Shown here: in pieces, positions 1 through 9,607 of the stretch
Layout of the letters: every line of letters starts with the position of its first letter
How positions within the stretch are numbered: the stretch's first letter is position 1
Assembly: GCF_010093065.1 (NCBI RefSeq)
Contig: NZ_CP048113.1
Span: 6,838,001 to 6,902,000 of the forward strand
DNA from: Chitinophaga agri
GTDB lineage: Bacteria; Bacteroidota; Bacteroidia; Chitinophagales; Chitinophagaceae
DNA length: 64,000 bases
Direction of reading: 5' to 3'
The notes under the pieces: generated by a model
What the model was told of the DNA's origin: nothing
Seen by the model: the letters and a program-made list of their open reading frames with translations, nothing else
Databases searched by the model: none
Position numbers and translations under genes: made by a program

Positions 1-580
1 TTATTGACGGTATGATCACATACACCACCAGCCAGATGAACGCAAAGACGAACGCTGTTACCACCAGGAATGTCTGCATCTCCCAGTGTAGGATATAAGC
101 GATGCCTGCATGGAGCAGGGCGAACTGTACGATAAACCCGCTTATCTGCCGGGTTTTATTGGCGATGCCTCCCAGGCTATGGAGCAGGAGGAGGGGGAGG
201 TAGATATAACCTACCAGGGCGCCTCCGGTCATGATAACGATCGTCCGGAAGGGGAGATGTTCTTCCCGCATATAGATACCTGCCAGGAGTACAGCTACGG
301 CAAAGAGCAGTAACCGGTTCAGGAACAGGGGGGTAAGGAATGACGGATAACTGTCGTAGCTTTCTTTATGTTGCCTGATCTCCAGCAGACCTTTTCTTTC
401 CCAGTCTCTGCAGGCGGTACGGAAGGCGGTGTCAAAGTCTACACCCTGCTTCATATACATTTCAACGGTAAGGGCGATATGGTCGGCTATTTCCTGTCGG
501 AGGCCAGGATCATTGATGGAGTTGGCTTTCAGGTAGTCTATGATCATATCGAACTGTTGTTTTGTAAAGCGTGGTGTCAT
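1..580 (-). CDS. Membrane protein, 3' end cut off by the window edge
   Basis: Reading down from the ATG at 578-580 gives 193 codons without a stop before base 1, so the C-terminus lies outside the window. The soluble N-terminus begins MTPRFTKQQFDMIIDYL and carries an EIADHIALTVE segment. From about residue 85 there are four hydrophobic stretches. The start codon overlaps the stop of the upstream PadR-like gene as ATGA, so the two are probably translationally coupled. PadR regulators are often paired with a membrane protein of this build, with a small N-terminal helical domain followed by transmembrane segments. The exact function is not recognised. Confidence 0.7.
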   Translation of the reverse strand, partial: MTPRFTKQQFDMIIDYLKANSINDPGLRQEIADHIALTVEMYMKQGVDFDTAFRTACRDWERKGLLEIRQHKESYDSYPSFLTPLFLNRLLLFAVAVLLAGIYMREEHLPFRTIVIMTGGALVGYIYLPLLLLHSLGGIANKTRQISGFIVQFALLHAGIAYILHWEMQTFLVVTAFVFAFIWLVVYVIIPSI

Positions 581-828
581 GAGGTTGACGGTTTAAAGTC
601 TAAGATCTGGTTCAGTGAATTAAGGAACGAGCTTAACCACTGCATTTTTGATGCCGGAATTTGTTTTCCGGCGGTTATTATATAATAATATTTTCGCTGG
701 TGTTTACCAATGTGGATGATTTCAGTGCTCAGGACGCCTGTAGCTGCCCGTCTGTGGAGGGTTGTATAGGTCAGTAGGTTCAGCATCATCATCCCGGTTG
801 TCCCCTTCAGTAATTCCTTCGAGTACAT
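577..828 (-). CDS. PadR-family regulator with internal deletion, 83 aa
   Basis: The N-terminus MYSKELLKGT and the C-terminal half (LSTEIIHIGKHQRKYYYIITAGKQ, then a helix ending NQILDFKPS) match the PadR family, whose members are normally about 105-115 aa. Here the leader helix runs straight from MLNLL into TYTTLHRR. The usual stretch of about 25 residues between them (YGYEI...G.LYPTLH, including helix 2 and the start of the recognition helix) is missing. The reading frame is intact, so this is a clean in-frame deletion or a decayed copy. It overlaps the downstream membrane-protein gene by ATGA. DNA binding is probably lost. It may still dimerise, or it may be a pseudogene. Confidence 0.65.
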   Translation of the reverse strand: MYSKELLKGTTGMMMLNLLTYTTLHRRAATGVLSTEIIHIGKHQRKYYYIITAGKQIPASKMQWLSSFLNSLNQILDFKPSTS

Positions 829-1110
829 ATATAGTAGACGCTGGTAAAGGCTGATGGTTTAATTACCTTGTATTACGAGGTATAAGATAAACAAATTATT
901 CTTTATATGAAAGTTAAATATATTGATTACTAATATTTTGACAAAAATGCTGAGCCGGTCATAATAAAGATGCTGAAATTAGCCTTTTGTTGTATATATG
1001 TAATATTTTGGTGTGATTCCCCACGATTTTTGCTTTTTAATTGAAATTTTTTCCTAATTTGGTGCCGTCATTCCGGTTCATCCGTATGAATTATGCTGTA
1101 TGAATCAGCC

Positions 1111-1216
1111 TTAAACCACAACTAGTACACTGTTAGACCGCCGCTATCACCTATTGTTAGTTACAACCCGTAGCTAAAGAGATATTAGTTTAAACCGCAA
1201 CTCGCATACTGTTATA
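1111..1216. repeat. Imperfect 27-bp direct repeat, 79-bp period
   Basis: Copies at 1111-1137 and 1190-1216 both follow the pattern TTAAACC-CAACT...ACTGTTA and differ at five positions. They lie about 200 bp upstream of the candidate spt promoter. They could be binding sites or a decayed duplication. Confidence 0.5.
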
Positions 1217-1340
1217 AATTACGAAACCTTCGTATGATGGTATTCGTAACTTGACATAATTATTAGACACTGCTTGTTTGCGGGGGACTGATCAACTTAC
1301 CGTCGTAAAATTCACTGCAAATTTTTTAGTGTTCAATATA

Positions 1341-1367
1341 TAAATTTGGATCTGAAAACGTTTTCAG
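1341..1367 (+). promoter_or_regulatory. Candidate spt promoter -7 box with palindromic operator
   Basis: TAAATTTG at 1341-1348 fits TAnnTTTG. Four bases later comes the perfect palindrome CTGAAAACGTTTTCAG (1352-1367), which would sit on the transcription start. The inner 14 bases match the LacI/CcpA-type consensus TGWAANCGNTNWCA, so a LacI-family repressor is the best guess. No LacI gene is present in this window. Confidence 0.5.
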
Positions 1368-1421
1368 AACAATAATCTTATACTTTCGCATTAGAAAGTA
1401 CAAGATTATACAACAGCTTAA

Positions 1422-2639
<1,218 letters not shown>

Positions 2640-3821
2640 ATGGAAACTTTGCAGACCTCTCAGCAGACGGTACATGCTCCGGTGTCAGGTAGCAGCCCGG
2701 CAGTGACGGTTATACCCGTTACCACCAAAAAGCAGCTGGCACAGTTTATTGATTTTCCACATGATCTTTACAAGGATGATAAGAATTACGTTCCTGAGCT
2801 GTTCATCGCTCAGCGTGATCTGCTGAGTCCCGGGAAGCATCCCTTTTATGAACACTCCAGCCTGCAGGCATTCCTTGCCTTTAAGGGGAACAGGATTGTA
2901 GGGAGGATTGCAGCCATAGATAATACAAATCACAACGCTTTTAATAAAAAGAACGACGGCTTCTTCGGCTTCTTTGAATCTATCAATGACCACGAAGTAA
3001 GTCAGGCTTTGTTTCAGACGGCTACTGCGTGGCTGAAGGAACGTAAGCTGAGCACCATGATCGGCCCTGTGAATTTTTCTACCAATGAGACCTGTGGTCT
3101 GCTGATAGAAGGATTTGACGGTCCGCCGGTAGTCATGATGCCCTATAATCCTCCATACTACAGCAAACTGATTGAAGGAGCAGGTTTACATGAAAATGTA
3201 TCCCTGCTCGCTTATAAGATCATTCCGCAGTACATGAACGATCGTCCTTACAGGATCATGGAAGTACTGCAGGAAAGGTTGGCAAGACGTAACATCACTT
3301 TCCGTAAAGTGAACGTCAGGAACTTTGACGAGGAAGTGAAAAAGATACACGCGATCTATAACAGCGCATGGGATAAAAACCTCGGCTTCGTACCAATGAC
3401 CGCAAAGGAATTTGAGTACCTCGCCAAGGACCTGAAACTGATACTGGACCCCGACTTCTGTATCATCGCTGAAGAAGCAGGAAAGGCAATAGGTTTCGCC
3501 CTCGCTATTCCTGATCTGAATCAGATCCTGATCAAGATAAAAAGAGGCCGCCTGTTACCAACCGGCATATTCAAGTTACTGCTGGGTAAAAAGAAGATCA
3601 ACGCAGTGAGAGTGCTCACGCTTGGTGTACTGGAACCTTACCGTAAACTGGGTATCGACGGCTGTTTATACGGTGAACTCATGAAAACGGGCCGTGAGAA
3701 GAATGTGGCGTATGGGGAAGGCTCATGGATTCTGGAGACAAATGAAATGATGAATGCAGCGATGTTAAGCATCAATGCAGATCCGTACAGAAAATACAGG
3801 ATTTACGAAAAAGAGATATGA
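2640..3821 (+). CDS. bcerS: GNAT-like acyltransferase, probable bacterial ceramide synthase
   Basis: The 393-aa protein has a GNAT-like layout: an N-terminal half with FLAFKGNRIVGRIAAIDN, a central GPVNFSTNETCGLLIEGFDGPPVVMMPYNPPYY block, and a C-terminal half with AIGFALAIPDLNQI and VLTLGVLEPYRKLGIDGCLY. In Caulobacter, a GNAT-type protein next to spt and cerR N-acylates 3-ketosphinganine (bCerS). The same three-gene set is present here in direct succession, which is the main support. The start codon touches the spt stop with no gap, and the stop overlaps the cerR start as ATGA. Without the context it would be called only a GNAT-family protein. Confidence 0.75.
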   Translation: METLQTSQQTVHAPVSGSSPAVTVIPVTTKKQLAQFIDFPHDLYKDDKNYVPELFIAQRDLLSPGKHPFYEHSSLQAFLAFKGNRIVGRIAAIDNTNHNAFNKKNDGFFGFFESINDHEVSQALFQTATAWLKERKLSTMIGPVNFSTNETCGLLIEGFDGPPVVMMPYNPPYYSKLIEGAGLHENVSLLAYKIIPQYMNDRPYRIMEVLQERLARRNITFRKVNVRNFDEEVKKIHAIYNSAWDKNLGFVPMTAKEFEYLAKDLKLILDPDFCIIAEEAGKAIGFALAIPDLNQILIKIKRGRLLPTGIFKLLLGKKKINAVRVLTLGVLEPYRKLGIDGCLYGELMKTGREKNVAYGEGSWILETNEMMNAAMLSINADPYRKYRIYEKEI

Positions 3822-4801
3822 AACCTCGCGTACTGATAACAGGTGCCAGCGGTTTTGTGGGATTTCATCTGGTGGAGGCAGCCTTGAATGCAGGAATGGA
3901 AGTGTATGCGGCAGTTCGTGCATCAAGTAATGTCTCCCACCTGAACCATTTACAGGTAAATTATGTTTATCCTGATTTCGGTAGTAAGGAATCGCTGACA
4001 GCAATAATGAAAGAACACCGGTTTGATTATATCATTCATGGTGCAGGAATAACAAAAGCAAGGTCTTTAGACGAATATAACAGGGTAAATGCAGGGTATA
4101 CCCAAAACCTGGCGTTGGCCGTCAGAGAAGCAGGCATACCCCTCAAGAAGTTTTTATTTATCAGCAGCCTGGCCGCCGTAGGCCCCATCGCATATGAAGC
4201 CAGCTGGCCTGTACCGGACAAGGTAACGCCCCAACCGGTTACCAGCTATGGAAAGAGCAAATTACTGGCTGAAGAATACCTGGGTGCTATTTCGGATGTA
4301 CCCTGGGTTATATTAAGGCCCACCGCAGTTTACGGGCCAAGAGAGAGAGACCTTTTCGTATTGTTCAAAACATTCAGACGGGGTTTGGAACCTTATATGG
4401 GCACTGGTGCCCAGTGGCTGAGTTTTGTGTATGTGAAAGATCTCGCCGCAGCAGCAATGCTCGCGCTCGAAGCACCGGTGACAGGCGTCGCCTATAACAT
4501 TTCGGACGGAAACAGTTATGACCGTTATGAACTGGCCAGCATTATTAAAGATTACCTGAAGCTGCGCACAATCCGGATCCATCTGCCTCTGCCTGTTATT
4601 AAGATCGTAGCCGCTATTTCAGAAAAGGTGAGTCGTGGCGCTCCCCTCCTGAACAAAGATAAACTCAACGAACTGACAGCGGCAAACTGGAATTGTAACA
4701 TAGATAGACTCAAAAGGGAACTGGGCTATCGCCCTGTATACGATCTCAGAAAAGGTATGCAGGAGACGTTGGACTGGTACGCAGCGAATAAGTGGTTTTA
4801 G
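3818..4801 (+). CDS. cerR: Extended SDR/epimerase, probable 3-ketoceramide reductase CerR
   Basis: The 327-aa NAD(P)-dependent protein has the Rossmann motif ITGASGFVG (G9-x2-G12-x2-G15) at its N-terminus and the catalytic pair Y143-x3-K147 in TSYGKSKLLAEEY. It ends with an NDP-sugar-epimerase-like tail. In the bacterial ceramide route, reduction follows N-acylation, and CerR of Caulobacter is an extended SDR of this type. The gene overlaps the stop of the acyltransferase by ATGA and lies 32 bp before ino1. The alternative is a sugar epimerase, but no sugar-nucleotide genes are nearby. Confidence 0.78.
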   Translation: MKPRVLITGASGFVGFHLVEAALNAGMEVYAAVRASSNVSHLNHLQVNYVYPDFGSKESLTAIMKEHRFDYIIHGAGITKARSLDEYNRVNAGYTQNLALAVREAGIPLKKFLFISSLAAVGPIAYEASWPVPDKVTPQPVTSYGKSKLLAEEYLGAISDVPWVILRPTAVYGPRERDLFVLFKTFRRGLEPYMGTGAQWLSFVYVKDLAAAAMLALEAPVTGVAYNISDGNSYDRYELASIIKDYLKLRTIRIHLPLPVIKIVAAISEKVSRGAPLLNKDKLNELTAANWNCNIDRLKRELGYRPVYDLRKGMQETLDWYAANKWF

Positions 4802-4833
4802 ATTAAAACAGAAAATAAAGTCTAACAATTGTT

Positions 4834-6159
4834 ATGAAACATCAAATTAAAGAAGCAAAAGGTAAGCTCGGTGTTTTGATGCCTGGCCTTGGCGCGGTGG
4901 CCACAACTTTCATCGCCGGGGTCGAAGCAGTTAAGAAAGGATTAGCTATGCCAATCGGCTCTGTAGCCCAGATGGGACACATCCGCTTAGGCAAAAGAAC
5001 GGACAACAGGAACCCCCTCATTAAAGACTTCGTTCCGCTGGCAAGTCTTAATGACCTGGTATTTGGTGGCTGGGATGTATACGAAGACAACGTATACACA
5101 GCAGCTGTAAAAGCAGAAGTGCTGGACAGATTCCAGCTGGAAGCGATCAGACCTCAACTGGAATCTATTGTTCCAATGAAGGCCGCTTTCGATAAAAACT
5201 TTGTTAAAAACCTTGATGGCACGCACGTTAAGGATTATAACACCCGTTATGACCTCGCGCAGGCCGTAATTGAAGATATTAAAAATTTCCAGAAAGAAAA
5301 AGGCTGTGACCGTGTTGTAATGGTATGGTGCGGCTCTACCGAGATCTTCCACGAAGTAGCAGATGTACACCAGTCCCTCGCTGCTTTCGAACAAGGTCTG
5401 AAAGATAACGACCCGCGTATCGCGCCAAGCATGATCTATGCTTATGCAGCACTGACCCTGGGCGTTCCTTTCGCAAACGGTGCGCCTAACCTGACCTGCG
5501 ACATCCCTGCGATGATCGAACTGGCTAAAAAGACCAGGACCCCGATCGCAGGTAAAGATTTCAAAACAGGCCAGACCCTGATGAAGACAATCCTGGCTCC
5601 TGGTTTGACCGCCCGCGCACTGGGTATGGAAGGCTGGTTCTCTACCAACATCCTGGGTAACCGTGATGGCTGGGTACTGGACGACCCGGATAACTTCAAA
5701 ACCAAAGAAGTGTCTAAACTGGGTGTACTGGAAGACATCCTGCTGCCGGAAGAAAATCCTGAACTGTATGGTGACATGTACCACAAGATCAGGATCAACT
5801 ATTATCCTCCGCGCAAGGACAATAAAGAAAGCTGGGATAACATTGACATCGTCGGCTGGATGGGTTATAAAATGCAGATCAAGATCAACTTCCTCTGCCG
5901 TGACTCTATCCTCGCTGCGCCAATCGTACTGGACCTCGCATTATTCATGGACTTCGCTAAACGCGCAGGCATGAGCGGTATACAGGAATGGCTGTCATTC
6001 TATCTCAAATCTCCGCAAACAGCTCCGGGGCTGCGTCCTGAGCATGACATCTTCAAACAGCTCATCAAACTGCAGAACACACTGCGTTACCTGATGGGTG
6101 AAGATCTGATCACGCACCTCGGTCTGGATTATTATGAAGATATTTTAAACGAAGGATGA
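4834..6159 (+). CDS. ino1: myo-Inositol-3-phosphate synthase
   Basis: The 441-aa NAD-dependent synthase converts glucose 6-phosphate to inositol 3-phosphate, the head-group precursor. The N-terminus LGVLMPGLGAVATTFIAGV is the NAD-binding turn. GGWDVYEDN, MVWCGSTEIF, NGAPNLTCDIPA, GKDFKTGQTLMKT and GWFSTNILGNRDG follow in the order seen in the family. The length fits bacterial MIPS of the Bacteroides type. The TGA overlaps the next ATG (ATGA). A 32-bp gap to cerR without a terminator keeps it in the operon. Confidence 0.92.
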   Translation: MKHQIKEAKGKLGVLMPGLGAVATTFIAGVEAVKKGLAMPIGSVAQMGHIRLGKRTDNRNPLIKDFVPLASLNDLVFGGWDVYEDNVYTAAVKAEVLDRFQLEAIRPQLESIVPMKAAFDKNFVKNLDGTHVKDYNTRYDLAQAVIEDIKNFQKEKGCDRVVMVWCGSTEIFHEVADVHQSLAAFEQGLKDNDPRIAPSMIYAYAALTLGVPFANGAPNLTCDIPAMIELAKKTRTPIAGKDFKTGQTLMKTILAPGLTARALGMEGWFSTNILGNRDGWVLDDPDNFKTKEVSKLGVLEDILLPEENPELYGDMYHKIRINYYPPRKDNKESWDNIDIVGWMGYKMQIKINFLCRDSILAAPIVLDLALFMDFAKRAGMSGIQEWLSFYLKSPQTAPGLRPEHDIFKQLIKLQNTLRYLMGEDLITHLGLDYYEDILNEG

Positions 6160-6641
6160 TCCGGATTCACAAATTATACGCTACCAGCCTGGGTATAGGC
6201 TACATCGGTAAAGGTGGGGGAACAGTCGCTGCGGCTGTGACTGCCCTTTGCTGGTACCTTGCACTGGCTGGTAGTGCAACTCAAATTGCAGGTTTATGGC
6301 CGCTGGTATTTACCATCGTGGTCACCCTGCTCGGCGTTTGGTCCGGCAACGAAGTAGAACCATACTGGGGCAAAGATGATAAGAAAGTAGTGATAGATGA
6401 AGTGTCCGGTATGTGTGTCAGTCTGCTGTTTTTGCCAGTCACCCCTTTTTACGTACTGGCCGGACTCGTATTATTCAGGTTCTTCGATATCCGTAAGCCA
6501 TTAATGATACGCCGCACGGAACAAATGAACGGTGGCTGGGGGGTTATGATGGATGATGTGGTAGCAGGAATTTATACAAACCTGTTACTACAGATCGTAT
6601 ATCACAGTAGTAACGTCTGGACAGGATGGTTAAATTTTTAA
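6156..6641 (+). CDS. PgpA-like phosphatase, probable phosphatidylinositol-phosphate phosphatase
   Basis: The 161-aa membrane protein matches the PgpA family: GYIGKGGGTVAA near residue 16, VIDEVSGM around residue 83, FRFFDIRKP near 110 and GGWGVMMDDVVAGIY near 125. PgpA removes the phosphate from phosphatidylglycerophosphate. Between ino1 and a CDP-alcohol phosphatidyltransferase, the more likely substrate is phosphatidylinositol phosphate, as assigned for the comparable Bacteroides thetaiotaomicron locus. It overlaps ino1 by ATGA and the GtrA gene by 16 bp, so the three are tightly coupled. Confidence 0.8.
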   Translation: MIRIHKLYATSLGIGYIGKGGGTVAAAVTALCWYLALAGSATQIAGLWPLVFTIVVTLLGVWSGNEVEPYWGKDDKKVVIDEVSGMCVSLLFLPVTPFYVLAGLVLFRFFDIRKPLMIRRTEQMNGGWGVMMDDVVAGIYTNLLLQIVYHSSNVWTGWLNF

Positions 6642-7027
6642 AGGCCCAGGCCTCCTCACTGATAGCAACCGGGGTTGACTACATCGTTGTACTGATGTTG
6701 TCCTCCTTCGCCGGAGCATGGTCCGCCGATAAGAATATGTACGGCGCCTTCGCTGGTGGTGTTGCTAATTTCCTGATCAACAGGCAGTGGGTCTTTAACA
6801 GGGAGAAAGGAGCAATAGGAGGGCAGGCATTTCGCTATGGTATCACCTGGGTGGGCAATATGCTGCTAAATACAGCAGGAATTTGGTTGATACTGCATTT
6901 TACAGGATGGCACGGTGCTGAAACGAAAGAGGAGATCGTGCGGCTTTCCATGGTAAAATTGTCAGTTTCGCTGCTGGTTGGTTTTACTTACAGTTATATA
7001 ATGCAGAAGCGATTCGTATTTAAATGA
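6626..7027 (+). CDS. GtrA-family membrane protein
   Basis: The 133-aa protein has four hydrophobic segments and the GtrA signature: an N-terminal SLIATGVDYIVVLML helix, AGGVANFLINRQWVFNRE after the second segment, and a C-terminal helix ending YSYIMQKRFVFK. GtrA-like proteins are thought to flip lipid-linked sugars or support such transfer. Inside a sphingolipid operon, a role in moving inositol lipid or precursor across the inner membrane is a reasonable inference. It starts inside the end of the PgpA-like gene and ends 10 bp before the DUF5686 gene. Confidence 0.8.
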   Translation: MVKFLKAQASSLIATGVDYIVVLMLSSFAGAWSADKNMYGAFAGGVANFLINRQWVFNREKGAIGGQAFRYGITWVGNMLLNTAGIWLILHFTGWHGAETKEEIVRLSMVKLSVSLLVGFTYSYIMQKRFVFK

Positions 7028-7037
7028 TGTTAGTTAG

Positions 7038-9584
7038 ATGAATGGTAGTAAAAATATTAGTTTAGGTCTTTTGTTATTGCTTACGCTTGGCTTTAGTTCA
7101 GTATTTGCACAGACAACGACAGTAAAGGGACTGGTTACAGATAAATCAGGCACCCCGATGCCATTTGTAAGCGTGTTTGTGCCCGGTACGTCTTTCGGTA
7201 TCTCGACGGATGCCGCAGGTCGCTACGAATTACAGTTTGCCAGCCCAAAAGATAGTATCCGCTATTCCCTGATGGGATATAAAGCGGTTACCATACGCAT
7301 ACAAAATGGAAAAGAGCAGACAAGGAACATCGTGCTTGAAAGTAGTGCCAAAACACTCAACGAGTTCGTTGTAAAGCGTAAGAAAGAAAGGTACCGTAAC
7401 AAGGATAACCCGGCTGTAGAGTTGATCCGACTGGTCATTGATAATAAATCAAAGAACAGGATGGACCACTATGACTACGCCAATTATAACCAGTACGAGA
7501 AACTGGAATTTGCACTCAGCAATCTCTCTGAGAAAGTGCAGAACAGCCGGTTCACCCGTAAGTATAAATTCGTTTTCGAGAACCAAGATACCACTAAAAT
7601 GGCGGGCCGCTCACTGCTCCCCATGTACCTGGAAGAAAAACTCGCTGACGTATACTTCCGGAAGGACCCTGAAAAGAAGAAAACAATCATCAAAGCCGAT
7701 AAAAAGGTCAGCTTTGAGAACTATATTGATAACCGTGGTCTGAGTGCTTATCTGAACCATATCTACCAGAACGTAGATATCTATGATAACAACATGATGT
7801 TGTTCACCAACCAGTTCCTCAGCCCGATCGCCAACGCCGGCCCGACCTTCTACCGGTACTATATCGCAGATACGATCGTGACGGCCGACAGCTCCAAACT
7901 GATCGTGCTGGAATTCTATCCGAGAAACAAGATGGACAGGTTGCTGGAAGGTAAACTGTACATCACCCTGGACGGTAACTACGCCATCCAGAAAGCGGAT
8001 ATGACGGCAAACAAGGAGATCAACCTGAACTTCATACGTGATTTCCACCTGTACATGGACTTTGAAAAGTCAGCTGACGGACGGTATTTCATGAACAAGA
8101 ACACCCTGATGGCAGACTTTGGTCTGTTTAAGGGCAGCAGTGGCCTGTATGGTGAGCGTACCGTCTCCATCAGGAATATGGAGATCAACAGACCCATGCC
8201 GTCAACTTTCTACGAGGGCAGCTCTATTGTGGAAGATGAGAACCAGGTGCAGCAACCAGACAGTTTCTGGATGGCTAACAGGCATGATCCACTGACTGCT
8301 GCCGAATCAAAGGTATACCAGAACATCGACAGCCTGCAGAACATGAAGTCCTTCAAGCGTACGATGGATATCCTTACCCTGCTGCTGGCAGGATGGAAGT
8401 CGGTAGGACCTAAATTTGAGATCGGCCCGGTAAATACGTTCTATAACTTCAATCCGGTGGAAGGTTTCCGTCTGCGTCTGGGTGGAAGGACCACACCTAA
8501 ATTCAATAAGAGTCTTTACCTGGAAGGCTACACCGCCTACGGTTTCAAAGACCAGAAATTCAAATACTACTTCGGAGGCTCCTACGCCTTTAACCATAAG
8601 TCTATTTACGACTGGCCGGTACGCGCCCTGAAAGCAAGTTACCAGCACGATACCAAGATCCCTGGTCAGGAGCTGCAGTTCGTACAGGAAGATAACTTCC
8701 TGTTGTCCTTCAAACGTGGTAATAACGACAAATGGCTGTACAACGACATTTACCGGTTGTATTACCTCCATGAGTTTACCAACCACTCTTCTTTCCAGCT
8801 GGGTTTCAAACACTGGGCGCAGACACCGGCAGGCACGCTGTCTTACTATAAAGGCACCAATATCGCTGACAGTGTAAAGAAGATCACCACGGCCGAATTC
8901 TCACTGGAATTCCGCTGGGCGCCACACGAAGAGTTCTACCAGGGTAAGAACTTCAGGATTCCCATCCCTAATAAATATCCTATTTTTACATTCAGAGCCA
9001 TCGCAGGTGTAAAAGGACTGGCCAACAGTGGGTATAACTACCAGAACATTTCCCTGAATATTTACAAGATGGTCTACCTTTCGCAGCTGGGGTATAGTGA
9101 AGTGGTGGTAGAAGGTGGCATGATTTTCGGAAAAGTGCCTTATCCGTTGCTGACGATCCATAGAGCGAACCAGTCATATGCTTATCAGCTGCAATCGTAT
9201 AACCTGATGAACTTCCTGGAGTTCGTGAGTGACCGTTACGCAGGCATCAACATTGACCATAACTTTAATGGTTTTATTTTCAATAAGATACCTTTGCTTC
9301 GCCGGTTGAAATTACGTGAGGTAGCAGCTGTGAAGGTATTGTATGGTGGCCTGAGCAGGCAGAATGATCCAAGACAGGATCCTTCGAAGATACAGTTCTC
9401 TAATTATGCGGACGGAACACCGATCACCTATACACTGGGCCGTGAGCCATATGTGGAAGGTAGTGTTGGTGTCGGCAATATATTCAAATTACTCAGGCTT
9501 GACCTGGTAAAGAGGTTTACTTATCTGGACAATCCTCTCATTTCCAACTGGGGTATCAGAGGAAGGGTCAGATTTGATTTTTAA
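7038..9584 (+). CDS. DUF5686 outer-membrane protein with carboxypeptidase-regulatory-like domain
   Basis: The 848-aa protein has a signal peptide (about residues 1-24, ending VFAQ), then a CarboxypepD_reg-like beta-sandwich at about 27-110 (TVKGLVTDKSGTPMPFVSVFVPGT...STDAAGRYELQF), then the long DUF5686 region. The last half consists of alternating aromatic strands and ends in a charged-aromatic RGRVRFDF, as expected for an outer-membrane barrel. Family function is unknown. The gene sits in the middle of the lipid operon, 10 bp after gtrA and 23 bp before the phosphatidyltransferase. Delivery or anchoring of the lipid at the outer membrane is a guess from context only. Confidence 0.75.
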   Translation: MNGSKNISLGLLLLLTLGFSSVFAQTTTVKGLVTDKSGTPMPFVSVFVPGTSFGISTDAAGRYELQFASPKDSIRYSLMGYKAVTIRIQNGKEQTRNIVLESSAKTLNEFVVKRKKERYRNKDNPAVELIRLVIDNKSKNRMDHYDYANYNQYEKLEFALSNLSEKVQNSRFTRKYKFVFENQDTTKMAGRSLLPMYLEEKLADVYFRKDPEKKKTIIKADKKVSFENYIDNRGLSAYLNHIYQNVDIYDNNMMLFTNQFLSPIANAGPTFYRYYIADTIVTADSSKLIVLEFYPRNKMDRLLEGKLYITLDGNYAIQKADMTANKEINLNFIRDFHLYMDFEKSADGRYFMNKNTLMADFGLFKGSSGLYGERTVSIRNMEINRPMPSTFYEGSSIVEDENQVQQPDSFWMANRHDPLTAAESKVYQNIDSLQNMKSFKRTMDILTLLLAGWKSVGPKFEIGPVNTFYNFNPVEGFRLRLGGRTTPKFNKSLYLEGYTAYGFKDQKFKYYFGGSYAFNHKSIYDWPVRALKASYQHDTKIPGQELQFVQEDNFLLSFKRGNNDKWLYNDIYRLYYLHEFTNHSSFQLGFKHWAQTPAGTLSYYKGTNIADSVKKITTAEFSLEFRWAPHEEFYQGKNFRIPIPNKYPIFTFRAIAGVKGLANSGYNYQNISLNIYKMVYLSQLGYSEVVVEGGMIFGKVPYPLLTIHRANQSYAYQLQSYNLMNFLEFVSDRYAGINIDHNFNGFIFNKIPLLRRLKLREVAAVKVLYGGLSRQNDPRQDPSKIQFSNYADGTPITYTLGREPYVEGSVGVGNIFKLLRLDLVKRFTYLDNPLISNWGIRGRVRFDF

Positions 9585-9607
9585 TTGATGTTTTCAAATC
9601 GTAAGTC

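Noticed and set aside
4987..5784. 265-codon open frame opposite ino1
   Set aside because: The plus strand encodes a convincing inositol-phosphate synthase; the antisense product shows no family pattern.
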